From assembly GCA_032164245.1 (NCBI GenBank), contig JAVMKO010000005.1:41940133-42004132 (forward strand): 64,000 nt of DNA, read 5' to 3'. This DNA is from Sternotherus odoratus. Lineage: Eukaryota > Chordata > Testudines > Kinosternidae. The number at the start of each line of letters is the position of its first letter. Within the stretch, counting starts at the first letter, position 1. Positions 11,701-25,500 of the stretch are shown here, one piece after another. Below the pieces are notes generated by a model. The model was not told where the DNA came from and made no database searches. It was given only the letters and a program-made list of their open reading frames with translations. Made by a program: the position numbers and the translations under genes.

Positions 11701-14700
11701 AATTAACTCCATGCCATGTGCTTGGGGGTGGCTGTTCCGACACCTACCAACACTGCAGATGAGCACCTGGTCCCCCTGTCTGGGACGCCCAGTGGGTCTG
11801 GATCCTCTACTGCCCCCCCTCCCCCCGCACCCCCAGCTGCATCAGTCAGACTCTTCCCTGTCACCCCACCCTCACTGCCAACCCCAATTCCCCTCCCCCA
11901 CAGTCCCACGATTACCCTTTGCCCATCACCCCCACCTACTCCCATTACAGATCCACCATTGCCTATCACCCACCATCAGTACAGACCCCAAATCCCCTCC
12001 CCTACAGACCCTCCATTGCCATTTTCCCATCACCCCCACCCACCCCCATTACAGACCTCAAATCCCCTCCTCCACTAACCCACCATTGTCCCTTTTACCT
12101 ATCACCTCCTACCCACCACATTACAGAACCCAGTTCCTGTCCCCCACAGACCCACTCTTGTCCCTCTCTGAGCATGTGGAAAGGTTCTCAGGATGAAATC
12201 CAGGGCTAAGGAAATCCTGTCTGAGCCCCACCCTGGAGGGACAACCTTTTAAACAGCAGTGAGTGTTTGTGTTGATGAACCGTATCTAAGGGGCAGTTGA
12301 TCCATTTGCAGAGCTGCAGGGAGGGTGATCTAGTGCTTAGGGCACTGGGCTGGGACTTGGGAGGCCTGGGCTCAGTCAGACTCACTGTGCCTCAGTTTCC
12401 CCATCTATAAAATGGGGATCTTTCCCTACCTCCTTAGGGTATGAGTGTAAAAGCCCTTGTGGGGTGCTCTGACAACCCTGACGAGCACTATATAAGTAGC
12501 TGTGGGGCACATGCCCGGGGCTTGCCACACAGCCATTAGGTGGTGAGAATGGGAACCCTGTGGGGCAGAGCCCATGTTTTCCTCTCTCTGTACAGTGCCT
12601 AGCACAATGTGGCCTAGTAGAGTGATGCTGACTGGGCCCTCCGGAGGTCATAGTAACAATGAATCATCACAGCCAGCGGGCTGGATTGGTGCTGGTGAAG
12701 GTCTCCATCCCCTGTGTAGCCTGCTCGGGAGAACCCAAAAGGCAGAGTGGCTCCTGGCTGGGTTGTGGGCCATGGGTCTCTTGTTGCCTCAGCTGAGGGG
12801 TTCACTGATGGTGGGTAGAGCAGGCTTCTTGTGGCCCTGTTGGATGTTGTAGTACCACTTTACCTCGGACCATGGGTCTGACTCACTCCCAGACAGGTGG
12901 GTGCTTTTTGGAGCCGTCTGAATGCCCCAGCCTGCGAATCTGGACCGGAATTCATAAAGGGCCGGGGTTTGTCATGGTATTACTGGTTCCTCCTGGTGCA
13001 ATCAGAAATCTATCAATAGCCATATCTCTTCCAGTGTGTCTCTACTGGCCATGTCCAGGGAACACAGAGGGGAGTGGAACAAACCAAACCTTGTCGTCTC
13101 TGCAGGGGTCTGTGCTTTAGGCAGGAGGAGTTCAGTTGCTGTACTTTGTGGGAAGCTTTGGAGTAGTAGGGGGGCTAGATTGTGCTTTGGTTTGGCTAAA
13201 TGGTTGGGGGGCTAGCTTGAGATTGGGGGAGAGGTTTGTATTTTGGGGCTAAAATGAGTGGGGTCAGTCTGCATTTGGGGGGGGGGGGGGTTGTCCTGCA
13301 GCTCTTACTCTTTCCAAATTGGGCTGCCCCTCCCTGATCACAAACGCAAGGAAGTGAGACTGCCTGGAATTCCAGGTGCAAGTGAGAACCTAAAAGCAGA
13401 GTCAGCCCCAGGCCCCTGCCTGTCACTGAGGCAGATCTGGGAGGGGACAAAGGGCACCCCCCCTCCCCCGTGAACTCTGTGTTGCTGCTGGGGCTGTCAC
13501 CCCCTCCTTCATGCAGAAGAAAGGCAGTTTCGTCTTAATGGAAATGGTCCCCATGTCTTGTCAAGTTACTGCGTCTGTCTCTCTCCTTTGGCCCTTCTGG
13601 CTTAAGCTGCACCCACCTTTGACTCTTGGGTGACCGGTGACTCCACACACACCTACCTACCTGGGAGCATTGCTGGGCTGTTAAAACACGGGCCTGAGAA
13701 TGGGGCTACTCACAGGCCGGCTTAGGGCACTAATGTTTTGCAGGGGACGCCTGACCTCAATTCTCTGCTTCAACGCCTGTCCTGTGCGACCTTAGGTGTC
13801 ACTGCAGGCCCAGCTCCTGCAGGTAGTTAGGCCAAGACCTCTCAGAAGCTGGCCCCAGACAGTCTCTGTGCTTTAGTTCCCCATGTGTGATAGGGGGTCC
13901 TGGCCCTTCCCTGCCCGGCAGGGAGGATAAATACCCAAGGTCGGTGAAGCGCCCAGATACCGCCATGATGGGCGCCTGCCTGGCTCATGTGGCGACACTG
14001 AGCGAGGCGGGGGTGGAGCTGGCGTCCCTGCCCAAGGGGCGAGGCTGGCTGATGTTTGGGAAGCGCCGCCGCCGCCGCAGGGCGAGCTGCTTTGGGGATG
14101 AAATCACGGCCGGAAAGGGGAGGGTCCGGGGGCGCGTTCGCCCCGCCCCGCCCCGGCTGGCTGCGCAGCCTCCCCCAATCCGGGCCGGCCCCTGGTGCCG
14201 TGTGTACGTTTCAATCTCAACGGCTCGGCTGCTGCCAGGCGAAGGCGAGGAGGAGCCGGGGACCGCGGGCGGTCGGTGCTTCGGGGTGTGAGGGACCCTC
14301 GCCGGGGCGCACGCCGCGCTCCGACCCGCTCCATCGTCCGAGCCCGGGGGCTGCCGGCGGATCCGGGCTTGTTCCGAGCGCTCCCAGCCCGGGCAGAGAA
14401 GAGCGAGGCTGGTTCCCAGGCTCGGGGGGCGAGCAGCGGCCGGGGAGGGGATGAGCGAGTGCGAGCCGGGGACCCCGTCCTTCGAAATGACCTGGAGCAG
14501 CACCACCAGCAGCGGCTACTGCAGCCAGGAGGACTCGGACTCGGAGCTGGAGCAGTACTTCACGGCGCGCACCTCCCTCGTCCGCAAACTCCACAAGGAC
14601 AAGGTGAGGCGGAGCCCCGAGTCGGGGGGATCCGGATCCCCCCAGTGCCCGGGAGATCCGGATTTCCCCGCGCGTGGATGGGGAGATCCGGATCCCCGAG

Positions 14701-17700
14701 CTGGAGGTTGCTGTTTGCCCCGCTCCCTTTGAACCAGATGGCTATTATTTCCTTAGCTCTTGTGGCCAAAAGACCTCACCGCCGGTCGATCCGATTTCTT
14801 CGGACCCGATCCGGTTACTCCTGGGTCCTGCTTCTCCGCTGGCTGGTTCCCTATGTGCTGAAGGGGCCGCGGATGGGGGGGCCCTGTGGGTCTCCGAGGT
14901 GAGCGAAGCTGGGGGGGGGGATAACTAGCCAGCGAGCCGAACCCCCCCCCCTCACCACAGACCCTGGGCACTTAGCAAACAGGCTGATTGGACTCATTTG
15001 GGGCGGGGGGGGGGATGTCCTCCACACGCCTCTATTGAGCCTTCCCATGGGTGTATCAAATGCGTGTGGCTGGGTAGGACAGTTTTCCCGGAACCGGTTT
15101 TTTTTTTTTGGGGGGGGGGGGGAGGGTGTGAAAGTAACCCTTAGCTGCTGTGACAGGGGCTGAAGTACCTTGGCCATATGCCATGGGGGGCAGTCGGGAG
15201 GGGTGGTTCCTGTCTCTCTGGCCTGGTTGGCCATGGCTAGCTGAGGTTGGCGGGGTATTGCCCTTCAGCTGTGGCGACATCACACGTGGCATGAGTTTGG
15301 TGGGTCTTCTGCCAGCCCCCATAATGGGCATTTAGCATAAAACCCTCACTTAATTTGGCACCCCTGGAAGACTTGGCTTTTGGGAGGGTGTGGGTCAGGA
15401 TTGAGGGGCATTGGCCGAACTGGGGGGACCCAGGACTGGAACAGCGGGCGTGGGCTGTGAGTTGAGACTGAGTGCAGCTGCATTGGTATCGAGCTCTCAG
15501 AGTGCTTCACCTTTTCCCTCTGTCTTTGGGGTTCCAGTTCCTGTAGTGCCTGTCCCCCAGTTCTGGGCACTGAGTGGTGGTAAGGGCAGGAGGAGCTCTC
15601 TGGTTTGACACCTCAATCCAATGCTCCCAGATGGAGGCTGAGTTGGGTAGATCTGCCCCGGAGGACCCTGTGGCAGGGCACCGGCTTGAGCTAAATTGCC
15701 ACCTGGCACCATCGCTCTGTGATGGGGCATCTGCCAGGCTCCTTCTCTGCCTGAGAAGGCCCAGCCCACTCCGCTCTCTGCTACCAAGGGCAGGTTGGTG
15801 TGGAGACCCTGCCTGAATGGTGCTGTACTGAAGGGCTCAGGACTATTTCAGCTCTGGGATCCTGATCACCTCTTAGCTCAGGGGTGGGCGAACCTTTTGG
15901 CCCGAGGTCCACATCTGGGAATAGAAATTGTATGGCAGGCCATGAATGCTCACAAAATTGGAGTTGAGGTGTGGGAGGGGGTGAGGGCTCTGGGGTGGGG
16001 CCAGAAATGAGGAGTTCAGGGTGGGGTAAGTGTGTGTGTGAGGGTTTTGGTGGGGGGGGGGCAGGCTCTGGAGTAGGGCTGGGAATGAGGGTGCTCTGGG
16101 CTTAGATCGAGGGGTTTGGAAGGTGGGAGGGGGATCAGGGTTGGGGTGTGGGGAGAGACATGAGGGTGCAGACTCCATGTGGCGCTTATGGCAAGTAGCT
16201 CCAGAAGCAGCGGCATGTCCCTTCTCTGCCTCCTACATGAAGGCTCAGGAACCGCCCCTGCAGCTCCCATTGGTGGTAATTCCAGGCCAATGGGAGCTGC
16301 AGGGCAGGGGCAGCCTGCAGAGTGGCGCCCCCTGGCTGGCCCTACACATAGGAGCCAGAGTGGGGGCCATGTCACTGTGTGGCGCGACCCCTGACCCTGA
16401 TCCCTGGCTGGAGCAGGGCAAACCCCAAACCCCACTCCCCAGTGGGAGCTTGAGGGCCGGATTAAAATGGCTGGCGGGTCAGATCCGGCCCACGGGCCAT
16501 ACTTTCCCCGCCCCATCTTAGCCACTCTCCTGCCCTGCCTCCATCTCTATCTGTCCAAAGAAGCTGGGCCCTCAGAACCCAACTAAGAGATGACTGGGTT
16601 TGTCTTAAAAGCTGCAGGGTTGGTAGTGCCAGAGAAGGACTCCAGCTCCAAAGGGCTCCATGGACCAGTGCCCAGTGTTGCAGTGACAAACCTCCAGCTG
16701 CCACCAGCCATAGGAGGTTGCATTGTTAGTGGATAACGGTGGCTAGGGAGGTCCTTGCCCATGGTGTCCCATTGGAACCCTACAGAGCGCTCTGGGGCCA
16801 CTCAGCCTGTGGCCCTAGAGGAGCTGAGCTGGGCCGGCCTTGTGGGACATGTTGTCCCATGATGCCATTCATCACTGGACCGCAAATCTGGCTGACCTTT
16901 AGTTCAGCCTGTGGCTTGGGCAGGTGATTTGAGGTCAGGAAACACAAGGGTGTGAGACATGGGATGAGCTCAGCCTCTGGGGTGAGATGGGTGTGGATGA
17001 GTTGATTCCACTCCACTGGTGACTGGAACAGATTGTGCGTACTGTGTGTGTGTATATATACACATATGGGAAGGCGTGGATGAATCAGGGGAGCTTTTAC
17101 TACTCCCCAAAGGGAATTGCTGATTTCGCTGGCAAAAACTAAGCCAAGTGGGAATGGGTGTTGTGCAAAATTCAACCCCTGCCCTCTGCTAGTGCACTAT
17201 GTTCCTGGCCTCAGCTCCCTGGCTGGTTCTGTCCTGACCCCCAGATTCACTGATGCCCCCCCCCCCCCGATCGTATCCTGCAGCACCCTCTCCTGTGCCA
17301 GTCTTGGGCTGCTGCTGAGCAGAGTCTGGCCTTTGTGTGGTGCCTTTGTTTGTCAGCAGCGAAAGGCGTGAACCTCCCCCCACCCCCCTGCAGCTGTGTC
17401 TGTGCCTGCCACTCTGCAGGGCTTGGTGGAAAGGAATTGTTCCCTGAGTGCCAAATCTGCTGCTGGCAACAGCTGTAACCTCCCAGCTGTGATACATTCA
17501 GACCCCAACAGAAGGGTAAATCCCCAAGCTGGCTCAGGAAACTTCCTGGTGACACCCCTGCGAGGTGTCCTTATGTGAGTGACAGAGCCCTGTTAGTCTC
17601 CTGAGTGTGTGATTAAGTGTTTCCTAGTGGTTGGAGCAGAGGTGCTGGGAGTTAGGTCTCCTGGGTTCTGTTGCCAGCCCTGCCACTGACTCATCAGATG

Positions 17701-19519
17701 ACCTTGGGCGAGTCACTTCAAACTCTCTACCTCCGTTTCCCCATTCTGTACAATGATCCTGGGTGTGCTGGACTGTGAAGCTTGGTTTCACTCCTAGGTG
17801 TAATGTGCATTCAGATCTTTGGCTCTGTCTGGTTTTGGCCCCCATCTGAGCCACTCCTAAGCACTTAATGATGGAAACCGCCCCCCGCCAGGCCTGCAGG
17901 AGAAGTAGTGTTGTATGTGAGTCAGTGGCTGTGCTGAGACTACCACGGGAAAGCACAGCTATTCTCATCAGCCCACTTCATGTAGGTGCCTATGGGGCAG
18001 CTGAGCTCTTCAGAAAATCTGGGGCTTGTCCCACTTCACCCGGCAGGCCAGTGCGAGAGCCAGGAGTTGAGCCCGGGTCTGCTGAGCCCCAGTCCCACAC
18101 CACAGCCACTGGCCCCTCTTCTTCTTCCTCCCCGTGGGTCTGCTGGAGATTGTGGTGTAGCGGGAGGGGCATTTCTTGGATAATCAGGGCCGTGGCGGGC
18201 TTTGGGACCTTGCCCTGGGTTCTCTGCTCAATGGGGAGCTGGTGCAGAGGTCAGGGCACTGGGTGGGGGCTGGCAGTGATCTGTGTTGCTGGGCTTTTCA
18301 GGGTGGGGAGCTTCGTGTCTGGAGGTGACAACTGTGTGAGACACTGGGGCCTGCCTCGGGCTCTGATGGGGAGGGTGGGGGGGCAACCTTCTGGCCGGTG
18401 CCGATAAGAAGGGGGCATCTCTGGCCTCATGGCCTCTCTTGACCCCGAGGAGTCCGAATGGACCCCAAGGCTGTGCCCGGCTGGACGCCCTGGATACCAG
18501 GAGATGTTAGGAGTGCTGCCCTTGTTGGGTTAGCGTTGCCATGGCTTTGCCTGGCATGACCAGCTGCCGCTTCCCTGAGGGCTGGCACAGGATGGTTCTT
18601 AATGGGAGCGTTGGATGGGGAAGGGCTGAGCTAGCTTGAGGCCGCCCCCCCCCGGCACTGGCCAGGAGAGCGCAGGGCCTTCTCCTGAGGACGGCGCTTT
18701 GCTTTCCAGGGTAAACCCTGTCTGCTCCCTTCCAGGCGACCCTGGCTCTTCGTCCCTTGCCCCGGAGGTTTAAGGGGAGTCAGGGTTGCTGTCCTCCCGC
18801 CCTGGGCTCCGTGCAAAGGGCCATCTTCACCCCAGCTGTGTGGTGTCTGCAGTACTCCCCCATCCGGTGCTATGCCCAGTGCGAGTGCTACTCACCCCTG
18901 ACTCAGGGTGATGGAGCAGGGTTGTAATACAATCCATCTGACTCAGAGTCAGAGAGGAGGCAGCCAGTTAACCATTTCACCATGTCCCTGAGCAGCCGGC
19001 CCCCTCAGCAGGAGCAGTCAGAGAGATGGGGAGGCTGCAGGCAGTTGGGAGCAAGGCCCCTGGACTGGCAGTGGTTTTGGTGCCCTGCCCAGCCAAGGGG
19101 CAGTTGAGAACCTAGCTGCAGTGACTGGAAGGGCAGGATGCCCCCAGACTGGAGGAAAGAGAGGGAGAAATGCAGCCACCCCCCATCTCTTTCCCCCCCC
19201 CCCCCCACTGAGCAGAGGCAGGGGGTTGTGGGATCCCAGCCCAGGCAGCGGGGGCACTGGGGGTTAAATATTCAGATCCAGCAATCCCAGTCCTCTCAAA
19301 CATGTAAACAGCCCTTCTCGGGCCCTGCTGGAGCCAGGGTGAAAGTCTTCTGTGGTCACCGTGCCCAGCCTTGGCCGTCCGGGGTCAGGAGAGGGACCAG
19401 ATGCCGATCTCCTCCATTCTGGAGCCCAGGCCCTGCTCCTGCTGGATGGGCTCTTAGAAAGGGGGGGTGCTCCTGTGTGGAGCTGGACCCTGGACAAATT
19501 GACTAACTCCATGCTGGAG

Positions 19520-19550
<31 letters not shown>

Positions 19551-22500
19551 TGCCAGTGCCGCAGGAAGCAGGGCCCAGCCCATCCCCAAGAACACAATCC
19601 CAGGGGTGAGAGGGGGTGACGCCTGTATACGGTTGCTTGCTGAGTAATAATCGAAGGTGCTGCTGGCTCTGGGATATGGAGTGAGCAGTGGGTCCTCTAG
19701 GAGAGGAGACGATCCGGCTGTGTGGCACTGGGTGTGTAGGAAGCATAGATCAGCTGATGGGCTTTGTAGGGCACCGTGCTGACACGCCTGGCCTCCTGGC
19801 CCTGATTGCTGAACTTCCCTTCTGGGTCACGGCCCTGTCTCATGCCTGCTGGTGCTGGTGACAGGCAGCTGGGCATGCGGCACTGGGGGATGCTCCCTCC
19901 CGGCTGGCAGGGCACCCCAAACTTGATGGGCACCTTGCTGTCTTCACCCTGGCATAGCAGCTGTTTCCTGTGCCGTGTGCCATGTTGTGGGTGTGCTGTC
20001 TGCAATGACTTAGTGCCCCCTCTCAATGGCATAGATGCCAGGGCCTCCCTCTCCCTTTCCAAGGGGGAACACCCCATTTTCCTGGTCCAGCATACAGTGA
20101 GTACCCATGAGTGCCCAGTATCCACTGCACCCTGGCACAATGTCCTGTGCTAGTGCTCCAGGCTGCCCCCCTTTGACCTGCGCTGATTGTGACATGCGGC
20201 TGGTGCAGGTGGGCTGGGCATCTCACCACCCTTTAGGTGCCACTTAGGGACCTCTTCCTGCATCTGTGGGGCTGACTCCCCAGGGACCTCCAGGGCGAAA
20301 TGCACAGAGCTGAGACTGCCTAGCTTGGACTCCTTCTGTGTGGATTGGCAGGGGTGGGGGGGCCTGTAACACACACTCACCCTGTGCGTCTGTGCTGCCA
20401 TTACCCGGTAACTAACCAGCCCTGTGTTATTTCCGTTGCGGAGCAGCAGAGCCAACCTCAAAGCTGTTCTAAGCAAAACAAAACTGATCTGAGCAAAGCG
20501 GCAGCTACTCCCCTAGCTGGGCTTGGAGCAGCTGAGGGGCCTGGTGTGGGGCAGGCGTGTGAGATACCCTGGCAGGGCATGCCCCATTGTGTGTGGGGAA
20601 ATGCTATTGCTGCCCTACCAATAGCCAGGGGCGCCTGTAGGAGGTGCTGTAGCATTGGAGCAGGGGGTGATGCGTTATGTAACCTCCCAGCAAACGGGCC
20701 TTGGAGAAAATTCCCTTTGTTCTGTAAACAGGATGCCTGTGTCCCTCCCTATGACTTTTCATCCTTCAGTCGTGAGTGACCGGCGAGTCTTTGCCATCCT
20801 GGGCTGGGCCCGGCTCCCCGCACCGTGCACTCCACCCTCGCAGGCTTCCGCCCGCCCTGGTCCTCAGGATACAGAGACTTCCCCCTGTAGTTCCTTGGAT
20901 CTGATCTCTGCGCATGGGAAATGTGCTCCACCCCGACACACACCCATATTCCCACATCCTGTCGGTGTGTAGCTGGGCTGGGTTGTGTAGGCCCTTGTTG
21001 CAGAGCAGAGCTTCCTGCCCATGGAATTACAGTTGTGCACAGAGAACAGTGCTAATCACTTGCACTTAATGCATTGATTCCCAAAGTCTCTTGCACTTAA
21101 TGCATTGATTCCTGAGGGCCACATTGGGGTTGCAAAACTTTATGGAGGGCCAGGTAGGGAAGGCCCCTCCCCATATCTCCCCCCTCTCACTTTCTTCCCC
21201 CTGACTTCCAACCCCTCCCGGGACCCCTGCCTCCCAGGACCTCACTCCCTATCCAACCTCCCACTGTTCCCTGACTGCCCCAACACCTATCCACACACAC
21301 CCCGCTCTGTGTCCCCTGACCGCCCCACCCATCCAACTGCTCCCCCATCCTCTGACCATCCCCTGGAACTCCCTGGCCCTTATCCAACCCCCCACCCCCT
21401 TACCATGCCTCTCAGAGCAGCAGGCGCTCGCAGCCCCGCCACTGAGCTCCCCAACAGGAGCGGCAGCCCAGAGTGCTGGTGGCATCACGTGCTGCAGAGG
21501 TGTGGGAGGGGGGACAGCAGGGAAGGGGTCGGGGGTAGCCTCCCCAACCAGGAGCTCAGGGCCAAACAGGACGGTCCTGCTGGCTGGATGTGGCCCACGG
21601 GCTATACTTCGCCCACCCCGGTCTACATGGATGAGGCAAAATCCATGTGACCCAACCTCTTTCCCAGACTTAGGGGCAGCCAGACCTGGGCCTCGGGTAG
21701 CAGTCCTTGTTTAACACAGCACATTAGAACCATAGCATGCAGGAGTTTAAAACAGCTCTGCACTTCCTGTCCTAAATGTGACTTGGAAAGGCAACCAGAA
21801 AGCTAGGCATCGGTGCCTTTTTTTTTTTTTTTGACTACTGTAGGAAGAACAGGAATGTGCAGTCATGTCTCCCCTGCTTTTGCTGGAGATCTCACTGGAG
21901 GACTAGAGAACTGGGGTGTGACGAAGTGGGAATTTTCCCTTGTTATATTGTATGCGAGTCTTACTGTTTTGCATGAATGCTCTGCGTGCCTCAGTTTCCC
22001 TGTGTATCACACCAATGTTTAGGTGTGACTTTTGTGGAGGCTGCTCCAGCTGCTTGCAGGGATGCTATTTTCGCCCCTTTGTAACCTGAGACCCAGGAGG
22101 GGGATGCAACCAGGTGACTCTTGGCCCCGGGGAAGCGAGACAAAGGCCAGAGGAGGAGCAATGGGCAGGGCAGGGGCCAGGCGGCTGGAAGTGAGTCAGT
22201 CTCTGCTGGCTTGGGGCACAGGGGGAGGACCAGAGCCCTGGCTCTTGGCTCCCCTCCCCCTCAGGTTGGACATGGCTGAAAGCCCCTGATTTCCATGCTA
22301 ACAAATTCTGTCCTATGCTGTGTTTCTGTCGACTAATAAACCTTCTGTTTTGCCGACTGGCTGAGAGTCACGTCTGACTGTGGAGTTGGGGTACAGGGCC
22401 CTCTAGCTTCCCCAGGAGCCCCGCCTGGTCAGAGTCACTGTGGGAAGTGCATGGTGTGGCAGTGGATGCTGAATGCTCCGAGGTCAGACCCAGGAAGGTG

Positions 22501-25500
22501 GAAGCTGTGAAGCTTCTTGCCCTGGAGCCAGTCTGCTCAGAGAGAGGAGGCTCCCCAAGCATCCTGACTGGCTTCGTATGGAGTAGTTCCAGAGCATCGC
22601 CCTGGTGACTCGGTGAGCTGGGGCAAGAGCTTTCTCAGTCTTTAATTGAAGGGTATTGAAACTTTAACAGGGAGAACTTTCCTCCTGCCTGTTTGTTGAG
22701 AATTTGAATTACATAGGTGTTAACAAAGACTGACCGGTTTGAGCGTCTGCTTTCTCCTTCCCTTTCATTAATCCTTATTCATCCCTCGGGTGTCTGCTGA
22801 CATAACCCATCAGTTTTCCAGTTGTCTATCAAGTCTTCTGGGAAAATCAGGGTAATTGTAATGCCCAGCCGCGCTGTGTTGGTGGGACAAGCCCATTGAT
22901 CTAATGGCATTTATCAGGAGATGGACGTTTGGACTGCAGACCTGTCCCCAGCTTTAGAGGGAGGCTGTGTGGGATTCCACACCCCCAAAGGTGTCAGATA
23001 ATTCCCCGTGATTAGTGGTGTGTCCTGCTATTAATGGGCTTCAGGCCCTGGAGTCTGTGGATCAGCCTGAAGGGAATTGGGGCGTGGGCTTACCTTAGGC
23101 GGCTCCCAGTCAGTGGCACAGCGGGGTGCCTTGAAAGCAGCCAGCAGCGGGTCTGACTCCTAGACAGGCACACAAGAGACTACTCATGGCTCTTGCCTGC
23201 TGGCACAGCACCACACACCCCTCCCCTGCCAGCTCCCATTGGCCGGTTGCCAATTGGTCCCTATAGGGACCACCCCCTTTCCCGCAGCTCCCTTTTGCTG
23301 GCCAGTGCTTGGGGGCGGGGGGTCCCCACTCCTAGAAGCTGGACCTGCTGCTGGCCGCTTTTGGGGTGCAGCGCGGTGTCAGAACAGGTAGGGACTAGCC
23401 TGCCTTAGTCGGGCGGCACCGCCAACAGGACTTTTAACAGCCCAGTCGGTGGTGCTGACTAGAGCCGCTGGGACTCAGGGCCTTACAGGACTGGGTTGGG
23501 ACCCGCAGTTTGAAAACCACTGCCCTAGAGAATCATCAGCTGACTGATCTGTGGGGTCAGAGATATGGGAGCTGGAGGAAGGACCATAGCTTGGTGGGTG
23601 GTAAAGCAGGCTCAGCTAAGCCACAGAGCACTCCAGTTTCAAACACCTGATAGATATTAACTAACAGGCAGCCTGGGGACGGTGAAGCAGTCTTGCCACC
23701 CTCCATGAATACCTGCTGGACCTGATGACCTAAATGTAGTAGGAAGGGGCTGATGGCCCTGTCTAGAGTTGGATTCAGACAGGAAAGTGAACATGGGTTA
23801 AGAGGAGGAAACAAGTCTAGCAACTGAAAATTAGAAGCTCTGTAGCTTCTGCTTGAGATGAGTTGGTCTCTAGTGTGTGTGCACGGGCTGTCTCTGAACT
23901 GTGTGTGTTGTACATGTGGTGACCTGGCTAGGCGAGGCTGTGCTCCCTGTGCGGAGAGCCAGAGGGCAAAAGGGACAACTTTACATTTTGTAGGGAAAAC
24001 CCCCAAATTGTACCAGGAGCACAAATAATATCGAGCATTACCAGAGACTTACTACTTATAATCATAAGCTATATACCGTGTTTCCCCGAAAATAAGACAG
24101 TGTCTTATATTAATTTTTGCTCCCAAAATTACATTACATTATATTACAGCGAGAGGCAAAACTTGAAGTACGTCTTATTTTTGGGGGATGTCTTACTTTC
24201 GGGGAAACAGGGTAGGTGACCAACTCATTAACCTGTGAGTGCTTGGTACCAAATGCATTGCTGTTAACAAGAACACAAGAGCTCACTCAACAATATCCTG
24301 TGTCGCTTCGGAGAAGAATCAACGTTTCCTCTCCTTGGCTGTAAGTCCAGTTTCACTCTCGCTGTCTCCTTTTTTGCTCCTCTTCGGCTCAAAGCGTTCT
24401 TTAGATTCTGTGTTTCTGCGCCGAGTTTATCCACACCTAGTGGGCCCTCACCTGGCCATTGGGCACCTATTGATCTGTGTTCTGTCAAAAGATGTTCAAA
24501 GAGTTTCTCTCTGTTCACAAGTACTGTAGGTGTTTTGTGGGGGGCGGGGGGCTTCTTGTTTACTATTTTCAGGAGCTGTCTGCATCTCAAGCCACTTTGA
24601 TCAGTTCCCTTTTTCCCCAATTATATTTCAGATTTTTCCCCTTGACTCTCTCTCTCTCTCCGGTAAGTCTGTAGATTTCATTTCCCTCCCTTCTCTATCA
24701 GTGTCTGTGTGTGTGTACCCAAGTCTGTTTTTTTTCCCATTTCTCCTGACCTGAAACCTTTCCTATTTTTCCTTCTTTCCTCCTTTTCTCTTCTCAGTCC
24801 CCTGCTTGAATTCTCCTGTTCGTCTCTTATTTGCCCAGCCCCCCCCCACTCCGGTTCACCCGCTAGCTCAGCATCTCCATTCTCCTTCTCAAACACTTCT
24901 GCCAGCCAGCTGCCCCTTTGGGGCCACCTCCCCAGCACAATCTGCCCTCTCCTTGGCCATCTCTCTCCCCTGGACAGCACGCCAGGTTACTACCCATACG
25001 CTATGTAGTATCTGTTTGTGTGTACATGTGTGTGAGCATCCATGGGTGTGTCCATGCATGTCTGATATGTGCCATGCAGTGGAGTGGTTTGTGTGCCACG
25101 TGCCATTCACTTCTCTCCTCTCCCCTACTGCCAATCTGCGCAGGCAGCTGCCGGCTTTGCGGTGGGAAAGGAAAGGAAGTGGTTCCCAGAAATCCCAGGA
25201 GAGCTCTGATTGGTCTGTGGTGAGCTCATCTGTAATTCCCCTTGAGGGGAGGAAGGGGGGGGGGTGATGTCAGCCGGAAGCCAGGCTGATGCAAGAGGGT
25301 GCAATGAAGTTCTGTGGCAGCGGAAAGAGAGGGCTGGTCTTCCTGCTCTGGCGGCATGTGTGTCCTGGGTGTGTTTGTGTGTGATCTGTGGGAAGTAAGA
25401 GCTGGTAATGAGCTGGCTGCATTGTCCTACTGGGGTGTTATAAGATGGCCCCTCATTGTGGTATCAGGGCTCCTAGCAGGGTTCCTGGCTGGGGACATGG

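Larger units (their letters stand above)
11264..14450 (+). other. RASSF1: RASSF1 intron 2, part before the RASSF1C exon
   Basis: Non-coding. It contains a pyrimidine-rich tandem repeat at 11810-12170 and a plus-strand MIR copy at about 12330-12500. A G run lies near 13277-13290. From about 13930 the composition becomes CpG-rich and forms the RASSF1C promoter. The open frames seen in the tandem repeat come from its low-complexity composition. Confidence 0.8.

Noticed and set aside
14195..14902. A 235-codon frame across the RASSF1C exon
   Set aside because: It is a shifted frame. The conserved RASSF1C head reads in a different frame from 14451.
24640..24720. CT-rich stretch as a regulatory element
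   Set aside because: It is simple-sequence intron with no other evidence.
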